Shown in pieces: positions 24,760-36,239 of a DNA stretch of 64,000 nt. The DNA is taken from contig CM065320.1 in the NCBI GenBank assembly GCA_033032175.1, positions 1 to 64,000 of the forward strand, read 5' to 3'. The notes beneath the pieces were generated by a model. It saw nothing but the letters and a program-made list of their open reading frames with translations. It made no database searches and had not been told where the DNA came from. This DNA comes from Saturnia japonica (taxonomy: Eukaryota; Arthropoda; Insecta; Lepidoptera; Saturniidae). The position numbers and the translations under genes are program-made. Position 1 is the first letter of the stretch; each line of letters starts with the position of its first letter.

Positions 24760-26960
24760 AAAAATATTATTATAAAAGTATTAAGTATAGATAACAACAT
24801 CTTGTATGTTTATACGCAAACTGGCGTGAAATTATCTAAACCATTTTACTGTTTATGTACAAAAACCAAAGGTTAATCTATACTGATCGTACTTGTTATA
24901 AAGAGGTAAAGTTAGTTCATCATGTGTTTGTAGGAGGTAATATCTGGAACTATAATACTTATCCGATTCTAAAAATTATTTCACTAGTAGAATGTTAGAT
25001 TATTCTCTTTAAATTTTATATTTATAATTAACGCGAATGAATGGCGAAAACTATTATAAATGACGATTACAATTTACAGTATAACAGTAATCTTTTCAAT
25101 TTAGCTATATTATAAACTGATAAGACTACAATTTACGTCCACTGATTAATTACGAGTAGACGTTTTAGAAATTTGCGTTTACAGATAAATTTCACAAAGT
25201 TTGATGGATAGATTAATTGAGGAATGATTATCATAGGATACTTTCGGCTTCACAAAATTAAATATTCCATGCATGTTAATAATAAACACGATGTTGTATC
25301 AGTAGTAATTATAGCTAATTATTATAGAAAATAGCGGCTACTTGATTTTCTTCTTTATAAAAATAAATTTATAACTACGTTTGTATGTATCAAAGTAAAT
25401 ACATTTAAAAATAGCCAGTTTTGTATTTATCATCATAATTTGCCATACGTAAAAGCTCACAACTGAGTTAATCTAATCTAGTTCTGGAGCTCGATATTCA
25501 CAATATTGTTAACGCAACGAGCTGGTGGCCGTCCAAACCTCTGTCATCTGCTGTCATTTTGCCTAGCAACATAACCTACCTACTTCCATTTCAGTCTCGT
25601 TATTTATTTTAAACGTCGCGTCGAGGACTTCTTCCTCTATAGCTAAAACAGTTCCTCTAATCGGGTCCCTCGCTGTGTGTTAGGTTTTATAGATTTCACT
25701 GGCAACACGCGATACGGAGGGGCCACACAGCACTAAATTACCGGAATTATTCCGTTGCTGATGTTAAATGCATTCCTTTTACAGGAATCGCGTGCGAACT
25801 ACCTATGTTTTGTACTTTTGAGGACTATATTTCATACATTTTTTATTGGAAATAATCATATAGTTTAACTATGTGGTAAAGTACTCTTATATAGTGGATC
25901 TGATTAACCCGGATTTCACTATGTATGGTGATATACGTACTATAAATCCGATCATAGTATCCCGTATCGGAGTTCTTATCCCTAAAGAACGTTGCTTGTA
26001 TTTATGCAAATGCGTAAAGCCACAGGTCTCTAGTAGAGGCCTTTGCCCAAATAAACGGTTTTTTGTTAATTCCTTCGCTGTAAGTATTGGAAGTCTACCG
26101 CGGCATTACAACGCCCAATATTGGTTCTTTCGATGGTCACCGTAGATCTAGGATTGTAATGTTTTTACCATAATGTGCACTGCAATATCTACCCAGAAAA
26201 ATATAAAATTATACAATTTAATACAATATTTTAATATAATTGCAATTTATCCCGATGAGTATTTTACAATAAATAATAGTCTTAATTCTGATTGATGTTC
26301 CAATACCTAAAATCAAATATTATACAATTATACATATATGGAGATGTAATAGGGATACACTTAGAAATAGGATTGACTATCAATAAAAAATAGTTTGACA
26401 CATCTGTACATAGTTTGTGACAGATGTCTACTTCACACTTAAAGCAAGCCACTGCCAGGCGAAGACTAGATAGAAAATGACCTACTCGTACCACTATTTA
26501 TTTCAAGATGTCATATATTCGTGACCACTTTTTAAAGGATTTAAAAAAGGCTGGTTCTGTATATCCCTAGTGTATTTAAATGACTTTTTCAGAAACTATA
26601 CGACCGATTTTTATGATTCTTTTTAAGGATATATTGTGATGAAGAATTATAGAAATTATTGGGTTTTTTGTTCGTCTCTAAAGAAGAAAAATTGTAAAAA
26701 AAAAATTAGACTGCTTCATTGAGCGGAAGCTGAAAATACAATGTTTGTCACGATCTACCATGCAAGCAATATATTTCAAAAAGTATATTTTATAAATAGG
26801 CATCTAAAAAAGTTATTTACCATAGCGCCTCGATACCCTAACTTATGATTTGCCTATTTGGGATTCTAGAATTTAATTGTATCCAAAATACGTCCAATCA
26901 TATTTCTCATCATCATCATTACCAAACATTTGAAAGTAAACAGACACAGAGGCATAAAGA
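24760..26960. other. non-coding stretch; GC-richer patch at 25480-25740
   Basis: The stretch is largely AT-rich. The patch at 25480-25740 (AACGAGCTGGTGGCCGTCCA, ACACGCGATACGGAGGGGCC) is unique here and non-coding. The short frames at 25873 and 26845 have no supporting features. Confidence 0.45.
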
Positions 26961-26972
26961 CAGAAGTTACGA

Positions 26973-26997
26973 GAGCAGTTCTCATTTTTTTTGCCAT
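26973..26997 (+). repeat. left terminal inverted repeat of the 5.3 kb transposon
   Basis: This 25-bp sequence begins GAGCAGTTCTC, has a run of eight T, then GCCAT. It is an exact reverse complement of 32267-32291. The flanking ACGA lies at 26969-26972. Confidence 0.92.
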
Positions 26998-27417
26998 AAG
27001 CACGTTGAATACTGTCCCACAACTATGCACTTGAATAAAATGTAGAAGCAAACACTAATTACTAAACTTTCTACGACATCTGTATTTTCATATGAAAAAG
27101 TCACAAAATATAAATAATCGTACAATCATATATAATTACATCATTTTAAAATCTGTATTTCAAAATAATTGAAAGTTACCGTATGTATAAAAAATGCAAT
27201 GTCCCATTTTCATATCCGTAATTTTAAAAAGATATATTTATTTATGGTATATAGTACCTATACAATATATTGCACTTTATCTGTTAATAAAGGTAAGAAG
27301 ATTAATAATGTATCTGTTTTTTTATATTTTGTTATATGATTTTAAACTTATATTCATATTAAACTTGTCCCAGCAAAGATTCCAAAAATGAAATTCCTTT
27401 TTTGTTACTTATTTTAG

Positions 27418-27597
27418 ACCTGTTAGTATTGAAAAAGTACCAATATTACTAAATTCAGACGTGTTAGGTAACACTAGACACCATTTTATGCCACCATGTT
27501 TAATTTTCAAACGCCATTGTATTTCTGACGGCTGCTCTATACACACGTGTCCAGCTGAAGCATATTGTAATTCCAGATTCGTTACCACTGTTCCAAG
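27418..27597 (+). other. cysteine-rich exon-like open segment inside the transposon
   Basis: An open frame follows a good acceptor (TTACTTATTTTAG) and ends at the donor-like GTTAGT. It has one base, 59 codons, then two bases. The product includes PVSIEKVPILLNSDVLGN and a cysteine-rich part with PCLIFKRHCISDGCSIHTCP. The spacing C-x6-C-x4-C-x4-C suggests metal binding. There is no ATG in frame nearby, so it would have to be an internal exon. It lies upstream of the transposase start and might be a spliced N-terminal piece or a separate small protein. I do not recognise the family. Confidence 0.4.
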
Positions 27598-27844
27598 GTT
27601 AGTTTTAAATTTAACAGATTTATTCGTTAGTTTTTTGTAGTTTATATTGTTCTCTATAAATTGGTGTAAAATATTACACTTTCACTTCATTTTTGATCAT
27701 GAATAAGATTTTTTGAAAATTTGAAACTATGTTTCGTTACTTTCTTTTTGGTTACTTTGGCGTGGTAACATATGTTGAGGAAAGTTGAGTAACAAAAACT
27801 GGAAATTATAAACCCACGTTCATATTCAACAGAACACACACACA

Positions 27845-30528
27845 ATGCCGTTAACTCCAGCTGAGAAAATGAAACGTTATAGAGAAAGGTTAAAAAACAA
27901 TCCTGAAAAATTAGAAGAAATAAGAAAAAAAAATTTACAGGGAATGAAGTCGAAATATAAATATAAAAAAATATCAGAAATGACAGAAGCGGAAAAAAAT
28001 ATTCAAAGGAAGAAATGGAAAGACCAAAAACAAAAAAGGAAAAATAAACAAAAGAGTACAACTGAAGTCGAGTTAACAAACTCATCTACCACAGTGATAT
28101 CAGCAGGTTCGTCTACAGTATCAGCCTCAGCAAGTCCAGAGGAAACAATGACCAGAGAACCAATGTTGAAAAAAACGCAACAGACATTAACAAAAACACT
28201 TTTCAATTTAAGGAAATCTAGAAATCATCTAAAACTTGAGCGTGATAAAGCAATAAGTCGCATCATTTACCTGGAACGGCTTTACGAAGCAACAAGAAAA
28301 AAACTATATAGGTTAGAGAACAAGAGAACAGAAGAAAAAGAAAAGTTTGATAAAGAATTCTCCAAAATGAAGGCTAGAAATGAAGTATTAGAAGCTTCTC
28401 TGAAAATAACATATAAAAGCTGCGAAACTAATAAAGAAAGGGATCTGATAAAAAAAATGGCTAAAAATGATGTAGTTAAAAATAATAAAGCACAGGTGTC
28501 AATTTCGAAAAAAATAGGAGTACGGGTTAGAGTTAAAAAGTCTGCTAAAAAAATATCAGAAATTAAAAAATCTATTATTGACTTTTACCATCGAGATGAT
28601 GTAAGCAGGGCTACAGCAGGCAAACGTGAGTGTAGGACGGTAAAGAAAAACAAAAAACAAATAAGATATCTAAATGACTCTTTGCGTGTCTTATATACGA
28701 AGTTCAGATACGAAGGGGGCACTGCTTCATTTGCAACGTTTTGCCGATTCAAGCCGTTTTACGTCTTATCACCAGCTCTACATAACAGAAATACCTGTCT
28801 TTGCATTAAACATTCAAATATCAGTCACAAAATTGAAGCATTGAAACGCCACAAAATAATACATTTTCAAAATAGTCATGCTCTCTTACAGAATGTCGCT
28901 TGTGATTTAGAATCCTTTGATTGTATGCACAGTAACTGTAATAGCTGTAAGAATATTTCTTTAACATATGAAAATTATGAGGAAGATCAAAATAATAATA
29001 TAACTTGGTTCACGTGGGAAACTCAAAATTACACATACAGAAAATTACGAAAGACGGAGAACAAGAAATACAAACTAAAAAGACAGTAAAAACACGCAAA
29101 ACCCAAACAGTCTCCGAATTTATAAAGCTGTTTGAGGCTGATATACCAGTTTTTAAAAAACACTGTTTTATCATGTCACATCAAGCGAAATCTTACAAAG
29201 ATTGTATCGAAAACTTGGGAGATAACAATTTGGCTGTGCATTGTGATTTCTCTCAAAACTACGAGTGCAAGATGTCAGAAGAGGTCCAGTCGATGCATTT
29301 TGGTGCATCAAAGATACAGGTTACTTTGTACACTGGAGTTATATTTTATAAAGGTGGACAGAAATCATTTTGCACTGTTTCCCCTTCCAATGTACATCAG
29401 CCACACGCAATATGGGCTCACCTTAAGCCTGTCATAGATTTGGGCAAAAACTTGGTTCCAAACCTTACGACCATACATGTATTCTCAGATGGACCTAGTT
29501 CACAATATAGACAAAAAAATATTTTTTTTCTAATCAATTATTTTTCTTTACTCTATAATGTCAATATTACATGGTCATTTTTCGAGAGTGGTCATGGTAA
29601 AGGTGTGGCTGATGCTATTGGAGGAGTTGTTAAAAGATGTTTAGATAGGCAGGTTTCTTACGGACATGATATTGTAAACGCTTCTCATGTGTATTCGACA
29701 TTGCAATCGAAAGTTAAAACCATTCATGTCGTTTACATATCTGAAGAGGAAATTAACTCTGTCAAAAAATGTGTACCTAAAAATCTTAAGACTATAAAAG
29801 GAACTTTGAATATCCATTAAATTATTTCTATGTACAAAAACAACTTAAAATGCGATACTGAGTCTGGTTGTCAACACTACCAAATTCAGCATCGCACCTT
29901 AAGCTGTTTTTGTAGTAAAGTCAATGTAACTTGTAACTGCTATAATCCATTAAGTCACGTGTTTAGGAATATCCCCAAAACAATCAAACAATTACTCCAA
30001 TCTGGACATGATAATTCACGTAACACGGATATACCAGACACAACAATCCAAGACATAACTACAGAGTTGCGATCGGCGGTTTTACAAATTTTTGATTCGA
30101 ACATTGATACCACGATCGATTGTGATTCTTTGTTAAATGATATTGACATTCGTGATTTGCCAGTTATAAGTTTTGAAAATTACGATCTACAACAGCAATC
30201 GCTTAATAACGAATCGGAAAATCACAATAGTTTTGAAGTGTGTAGGAAGAAAGAAGAAAATTACAAAGAAAATAAAGAACCTGTTAGTAACCTGATGTCT
30301 CATCAAATAGAACCAAACCTTACAACATCAAAAAATCGCTTAAATTTAGACAATAAAGTTGAAAAAATACAAAAACAAACCAAGGGAAAACCACTCACAT
30401 GCAATAACTCTACGCCAAAGCATGATTTAGTAAAATGTATGAGCTGTAAAAAATTCTACTGCCTAACTTGCACTGAAGCTCAACGTAATTTCGATTACAT
30501 ATGTAATCCTTGCTTTGGAGAAATTTAA
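27845..30528 (+). pseudogene. broken D-D-E transposase of the 5.3 kb element
   Basis: The gene runs from ATG at 27845 to TAA at 30526, about 890 codons, in three open pieces. Piece 1 (27845-29089) starts MPLTPAEKMKRYRERL. It has a very basic N-terminus, then a charged, coiled-coil-like stretch (about residues 110-210) and a cysteine-containing stretch near its end. Piece 2 (from about 29030 to 29817) is in another frame, so a one-base shift lies near 29030-29045. It holds three likely catalytic residues: Asp in HCDFSQNY (29245), Asp in FSDGPSSQYRQK (29488) and Glu in FFESGHGKG (29584), giving D-x80-D-x31-E. A TAA at 29818 interrupts the frame, which then continues unshifted to 30528. Piece 3 has CFCSKVNVTCNC and a C-terminal zinc-binding pattern (CMSCKKFYCLTC..CNPC). 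I recognise this as a family widespread in animal genomes and usually left uncharacterised. The joins follow frame and family resemblance. An assembly error could explain the frameshift. Confidence 0.82.
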
Positions 30529-30855
30529 GCTCCTGTTTTCTGTTTTTCAGATACTATCAACATGGTTGTTTATTGTGATGTCGATAAATTTCTTCAAAGG
30601 AATAATTTTAATTTATGCCTCAAGGAAAATTTGGTCTGGCCTTGGGTTTCAACTCATTTCATATTATCCGAAAAATGTTATGGTTGTGGAACCGCAACAA
30701 ACGTATCAAATGGTACATCATTTCACTTTATACTAATAATTAACAGAAAAGATATAACATACTTATTGGAAAGTTTTTTTTTTTGGTGTCAATCATGCAA
30801 ATATTTCAGTGTGTATGACCACATGCCTGAAGATGAATGTGAGTTTTGTAATTAA
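30529..30855 (+). CDS. cysteine-rich small ORF downstream of the transposase
   Basis: A 97-codon ORF starts with ATG at 30562 and ends with TAA at 30853-30855. The frame is open from 30529, directly after the transposase stop and in the same frame. Just upstream is an acceptor-like tract (TCCTGTTTTCTGTTTTTCAG, ending at 30550). The product starts MVVYCDVDKFLQRNN and has three CxxC pairs: CYGC, CQSC and a final CEFC before the C-terminal Asn. This resembles a treble-clef or zinc-ribbon layout. It may be a second protein of the transposon, or an alternative 3' exon replacing the zinc-binding tail at 30438-30519. I do not recognise it. Confidence 0.45.
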   Translation, partial: APVFCFSDTINMVVYCDVDKFLQRNNFNLCLKENLVWPWVSTHFILSEKCYGCGTATNVSNGTSFHFILIINRKDITYLLESFFFWCQSCKYFSVYDHMPEDECEFCN

Positions 30856-30858
30856 TAA

Positions 30859-32266
30859 GTGTATATCTAGTAGGATTAATATGATGATATATTTCTATTG
30901 ATTCATGATATTGCCAAAAATGTACCTTATTAGAAAGTCGATAAATTAATAGTGTAACTAGCCTAAGCTAAAATGTTTTTATTTTATAAACTTTCACTGT
31001 TAGTTAGTATTATTGATGTTACGAAAATATGATTGTTACAAAACTAGTTGATTCTAAGGTTTTTACGATAAAAATATAATTCATATCCAGTTTCGAAATG
31101 TTTGTTTAATAATTATAACAAATACTGAAAATTTAAGTCTGATAAGTCTTGCATGTTAGATATAAATAGTAGAAACTTGTAATGAATAAGTTTATCTAGA
31201 AACGTTAATATCTTGATAGACATGTTTTCAATATGCTAATAACCTAAGTATTTAACTTACCTAAGTTTAAATTTCATATTGTTATACTGTTAATTATTGA
31301 TAACTGTTAAATTTTACTCTTAGTTACCATAATTTTGTTGACAAAATACAAGCGCTACTTAATGTTCCTAAAATGTGATTATTGCATAACTAGTATAAGA
31401 TTTCTAAGCCGATTGTTACGCTAGTTTTTGGATTTTTTTTGTTATTTGTATTTTTCAGGTGATAACAATATAATAAGTTATCTATGTATCAAACTAGTCC
31501 TAAATAATAATAATAATAATTCATTTTTGTTAAAAAATTGAGTAGGTACTTAAAGTGTATGGTACTATTATTACAACATTTATTAGAAATACTGAAGCAT
31601 TAAATGTGATTAGTAGTTACTTACCTATGAATCTCAAAATGTTACTTAATATATGATTTAAAAATATTCAATAGTTTGCTTTTATTTCAAAATGATAGAT
31701 AGACATTGCTTTACATTTTTATTTGGTTACCGTATAATCCACTTGTTGTTACTGTCCCAGTCTCATGATTCACAATTTTTATTTGTTATTTTATTTTTAT
31801 TCATTAATCTTCATATTGAAACATATATAAAAATGAAAATTAATATTTAAATTATTAAAAACTATATTTTAGGTTCGCAAAACATCGAATATACTTAGAA
31901 TAAGAACTTTACATATGCTTTTTATTTATGGTAACAAAATAAAAATAAAAATGCTGAGTGGTCATTGAGTTCTTAATTTTTGGGTTTTATTTTTAGATTA
32001 TATTGTAATATGTGTAGTTAAGTTTGGTAAATTTTTCACACTCATCACAAAAATGCCAAGTTTCTGAAGATATTGATTATTGAAAAATTAACAAAATAGG
32101 AATTTTTAACACGCCTTTATTTAGTTTTTGTATTTTTTTTTCATTTAAACATACTTTTCATATGAATATTTCCAGAAAACCTCAAAAATAATGAATCAAT
32201 TAATCTGATTTCATAATAAAAAAAACGATTTGTTTATATTTAAAATTTGAAAACAATTTCAAAATG
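30859..32266. other. AT-rich 3' non-coding part of the 5.3 kb transposon
   Basis: This 1.4 kb stretch has no open frame of note. Loosely repeated motifs occur, for example AAATATGATTGTTAC..AACTAGT near 31024 and AAATGTGATTATTGC..AACTAGT near 31371. That suggests old internal duplications or binding sites near the terminus. Confidence 0.5.
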
Positions 32267-32291
32267 ATGGCAAAAAAAATGAGAACTGCTC
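32267..32291 (-). repeat. right terminal inverted repeat of the 5.3 kb transposon
   Basis: This is the exact inverted copy of the left terminal repeat. It is followed at once by ACGA (32292-32295), the same tetramer that precedes the left end. Confidence 0.92.
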
Positions 32292-32344
32292 ACGAAAGAA
32301 ATCTGAGATTTAAATTGAATTTACACAAGACAAAATTAAAAAAA

Positions 32345-32585
32345 AAAGTAAACCAACTTCAATGATTTTGTAGAGTTCCCTTGTATATCTTCGAAGTTGA
32401 AGGTCCAATGCCAATGAAATTATAATGCCCTATTCCCTAAACTCCCCTATCCAACAAAAAATAATCATTCAAATCGGTTCATAAACAAAGAAGTTATTAT
32501 GGCTGAACATCCCTAAAAAACTATACATTCGAATTGAGTAACTGAGTAATCTGAGTAATTGAGGAATTGAGTAATCTGTCCTTTG
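32345..32585 (-). repeat. dispersed repeat E, next to the 5.3 kb transposon
   Basis: The inverted family sequence (CCAACTTCAATGATTTTG, CGAAGTTGAAGGTCCAATGC, CATAAACAAAGAAGTTAT, ATTCGAATTGAGTAACTG) begins about 50 bp beyond the transposon's right end. Confidence 0.6.
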
Positions 32586-33949
32586 TTGAAGTCTTAGACT
32601 TAAACTTAGAAAATAGGTAAATAATAGAAATCAGTTTGGTTAGTCACAGCGTTAATGTTTACTTTATGAATGTTTCATTTTAAATAGACAATCAGTAGTA
32701 TAGTTCAATGATATTACAACTTGTAATTTACAAGTAAAGACTGTAAGTGAGTTGTACAACATTACGCAAAGTGGCATAAAGAAGAGCAGGTCCATACAAC
32801 TCTATAGTCTATAGAGTCTATATTGATTGAATCAATGATTTAAATGAATAAATTGATAATAAAAATAAATTAATGACTGTCTCGATACAGGAATGATATT
32901 TGTCTAAATGGGATGGAAATACCTGTTTCTTAATAACCGGTTTACTATAAAATGTTTATGTATGGACACTATTATTATTCATTATATGACATGGTAAAAC
33001 CATAAACATCTGTAACACAAAGGTTTTTCTATTAACGCATTGCACTGCCCTTACCTAGTTTATGAGTAACATTAGCTATCTATTATAAACAGTCTGCCTT
33101 CGCAAGCTTACGGCCGATTATGTTTAAATCTCTGCGGTTTGAATGATTCTATTTCTGATTTACGTTTTGGATATTCTTAATTTTTTTTTAGATATATTAT
33201 GACAATCACTATGATTCCGTTTTAATTATAATATTGGTCTCTTATAAAACCGAGCAAAAGTTGAGGAATTTGTGGTTCAACCTGCAACTTTCTTTATAAT
33301 CTCAATATGGATGCCTCCTTCGGCAGGCCTTTTTAGTGGAAGTACGTCTGGTGATATGTGATGTAAACTTAAAAGTATATATTCCAGTATTGGTTAAAAT
33401 TTGCTTAATCCACCTGCTAATAGTTGCAGAGGAGGCGGCATTATAAGGCTTTTATTATTATAATTAATTAAGTATTTACAATCCTGTCTTTGACTTTTGT
33501 TAATATCTAAATAAGACATAAAAGTTGTCACGGAACAGTTACAGATATTCTCTTTAAAAAATTGGATTATTAAATTAGGTTGAGATTTATCAGGTGCAGA
33601 AGTTTTAGTCATTTTTGGAATGTTAATGTTAATATTATCATCATTAATAAAAATGTCTACATAAATGTGAGATAACGTTTGAATTCTGTGAGCCGTTACC
33701 AGTTAATTTTTGTGTAATAAACATGATTTTTATGTATGTATACCTAGTATTTACATACGCATGTACTTATATGGATAATAATAGATCTTGTAATTGGTTC
33801 CCAGTTCATTTATCAAACACAATCCATGTGATAAAATTTAATAAATAATATTAGGTTATTTTACAGGAAATAAAAATTGCATAGCTAGTAGTTATTTCAA
33901 AAAAAATAATCGTATACTAAGCGCGCAGAAATATTCGTCGGTAATACCT

Positions 33950-34170
33950 ATTATGAAGAGCGCGACCCCATCCTGTGAACGCGAGGGTTCTGCTTATTGC
34001 GGACACTTGTCATATCAGCACAATGAGCGGGCCCGAGCACGGAACGATGCTTTATTATTTTAATTATTGCACGTTGACGATGCGCCCTTTGTCAGCCAAC
34101 CGCGTGCGAGACTGCCCGAATTAGTCACTGCTGTATAATAATTGCCCTAATTGAAGATCCTTCATATAAG
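33950..34170. promoter_or_regulatory. repeat-free GC-richer block
   Basis: CATCCTGTGAACGCGAGGGT, ATGAGCGGGCCCGAGCACGG and TTGTCAGCCAACCGCGTGCG form an island in AT-rich DNA. I found no coding frame, RNA gene or repeat match. It could be an enhancer or an untranslated first exon of scalloped. Confidence 0.28.
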
Positions 34171-34498
34171 TGCCTGTCTGTATGTACGGATTTATCACTA
34201 TGTGGTCCTGTGTCGTAATTGTGTTTATGTTAAAGATAGCTTTTCCTATAATGTTTATATACTCGAATTAAAAACGTTTTTTTTTTTTGCCTAATATAGA
34301 TAAATGAAGAATAACCTAATATTTTTATTTAATTTCACCAATATCCGTTATAATACAGTTTTCTGTAGATTATAAATACTTAAGATAAACCATGTCATTT
34401 TTAATAACTAAGATACTATGAATACTAAGATTTTTTCTAATAACCTAAATATTTATAAACTATAATGAAGATGTAAATTTAGTATTTATTACATTTTA

Positions 34499-34705
34499 AC
34501 CGACTTCGAAAAAGACGGGAGGTTACTCAATTCGAATGTTTTTTTTATGGATGTTTAGCCTTAACTTCTTTGTGTATGAATCGATTTGGTTGATTATTTT
34601 ATTGTTGGATAGGGGATGCTTCAAGGGTGGTTCCATTTAATTGGCTTTGGACCTTCGAATTCGAAGATACACCGCGATACTCCTCAAAATTATCAGTTAA
34701 AGTAT
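34499..34705 (+). repeat. dispersed repeat E (ACCGACTTC type)
   Basis: It starts ACCGACTTCGAAAAAGACGG and has ACTCAATTCGAATG, AACTTCTTTGTGTATGAATC, GTTGGATAGGGGATG and CGAAGATACACC. Copies or fragments occur at 12820-12975 (+), 32345-32585 (-), 46105-46310 (-) and 50400-50580 (-). Confidence 0.65.
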
Positions 34706-35139
34706 TTAATATCTTTGAGGATAAGTTAAGAAAGCAAAATGGAAATGTAATGTTTATTTCTCATATTTATCATTTCTTTATAATAAGTTTTTTTTTATTG
34801 TAGCACGGCAAAATAACGGTAAAGAAATGGTAAGTCCAGAGCAATCCGAATATGTATAACAGCGACCATCGAGAAATCTACAATCCATCGCCAGTCGACA
34901 CTGCCGTGGCGACCTGCTCGAATGCTCTTTATATTATATTTAAAGGACCCAAAGTTTTTAGACGATTCTAAAACTTGACAATACGGCAATATATTACATA
35001 GATAACTTTTTTTGTATTTACTATTAGAATCAATCAATAAACAAGGCAATTGTTGAAACACGGTGTACTCTCGTTTCATAAACTCTGTCAACTTATAATA
35101 GCCTTAAATATAATATGTGTATGGAATTAAATACGCAAC

Positions 35140-35295
35140 TTAACATAACAATGACTGTAGTAAGGCAACTGCGAATTAGTTGCGTCAATGCAGGGCGTGT
35201 TGACACGATATGCACAAGTTGCCATGCCTCGCGCCGCGCCACCTAGCCTGCTTGCTGCAAGTGTGTACATCGACGTTATTATACGATTGTGAAAT
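35140..35295. promoter_or_regulatory. repeat-free GC-richer block
   Basis: GGCGTGTTGACACGATATGC and GCCATGCCTCGCGCCGCGCC stand out from the flanks. The 60-codon minus-strand frame here is not supported by codon pattern or homology. Confidence 0.22.
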
Positions 35296-35894
35296 GATTG
35301 TTTCTCCATTTCAAATTAAACTTTTATACTCGTTCTAATCAAACCGTCACGTACTGACCGTAATTATGACTACGTAATTACGAATTAAATTCTCGTTTTG
35401 AATTGAAATTGCCGCGGTAGTTGAGTTCAACACTAGAATCGAATTCTGATCTGTAATTCGGACTTTTCAACCTTTATATAACAGTACTGATAAAAAAAAT
35501 ATATTTGGTCTCAAAATATAATTTTTGCATACAGTTTAATCGTCTGAGGCGATTATATTTTCATAATGTATCAATTATATAATTTCTAATTTACTATACA
35601 CACATTCGTCGTAATCCTAATATTGATATTTTAATCGATTACTTATTAATTTAATTTAATCTAAATAAGTATTTAAGTAGTCAAGTTAGAGCTGAGCTCA
35701 AATGAACACCAAATAACAAAGGCCGAACTTTTATGTCTCATTTCGGCGTAGGAAAACATCACGGTCGTAATGATTAGCTACCTCACTTAAGCTGCACTTG
35801 TCATCTAGTCCAATTAAGTTAGCGTCTTACTATCTTCAGCCGCTTCGTCACTTAACCTCAAGCTGCTCGATGGTAAGACTTGACAATCGACTTT

Positions 35895-36160
35895 CATTTT
35901 TTTGTACCACAAAGGTGAAAAACAAGCATACGGTCCACCTGATGGTAAACAGCTACCGTACCCTATGCACGCTTGTAATGCCATAACAAGTAGATTTGGA
36001 AATCCTTATCACCACAGGAACACGACACAATATCATTTGATTGCGATTTTGTGCAGGGTGGTTCGTGGTTCGACCAGTCGAGCTGCCCCAAGTAGAGAGG
36101 TATCTCTATAGAAATTTCTGTGTCCCTATCTTTCTTACCTCATTTTTCTATACACAAAAT
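35895..36160 (+). repeat. dispersed repeat D
   Basis: It contains AACAAGCATACGGTCC, CTGATGGTAAACAGCTACCG, ATGCACGCTTGTAATGCC, GCCCCAAGTAGAGAGGTAT and AGAAATTTCTGTGTCCC, parallel to the other two copies. Overlapping small ORFs come from the repeat. Confidence 0.62.
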
Positions 36161-36239
36161 GTAAATACCCTCCATAGTGGCACGCTTCCTCCCAGGATGC
36201 AGGGACATGTCTTTGTATATAATATGTATGCGTTAGTTT

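Larger units (their letters stand above)
26973..32291 (+). mobile_element. 5.3 kb DNA transposon with 25-bp perfect TIRs and 4-bp TSD
   Basis: The left terminal repeat (26973-26997, starting GAGCAGTTCTCATTTT) is repeated exactly, inverted, at 32267-32291. The tetramer ACGA sits directly outside both ends (26969-26972 and 32292-32295), which fits a 4-bp target site duplication. Inside is one transposase-like gene on the + strand (27845-30528) and two cysteine-rich open segments. About 440 bp at the left and 1.4 kb of AT-rich sequence at the right appear non-coding. A D-D-E protein with a 4-bp TSD fits the Sola group of transposons, but that name rests on memory. Kolobok-like families are an alternative, though they use TTAA. 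Confidence 0.88.

Noticed and set aside
27687..28085. 132-codon minus-strand frame inside the transposon
   Set aside because: It is an antisense shadow of the lysine-rich start of the transposase, giving a Phe/Leu-rich product.
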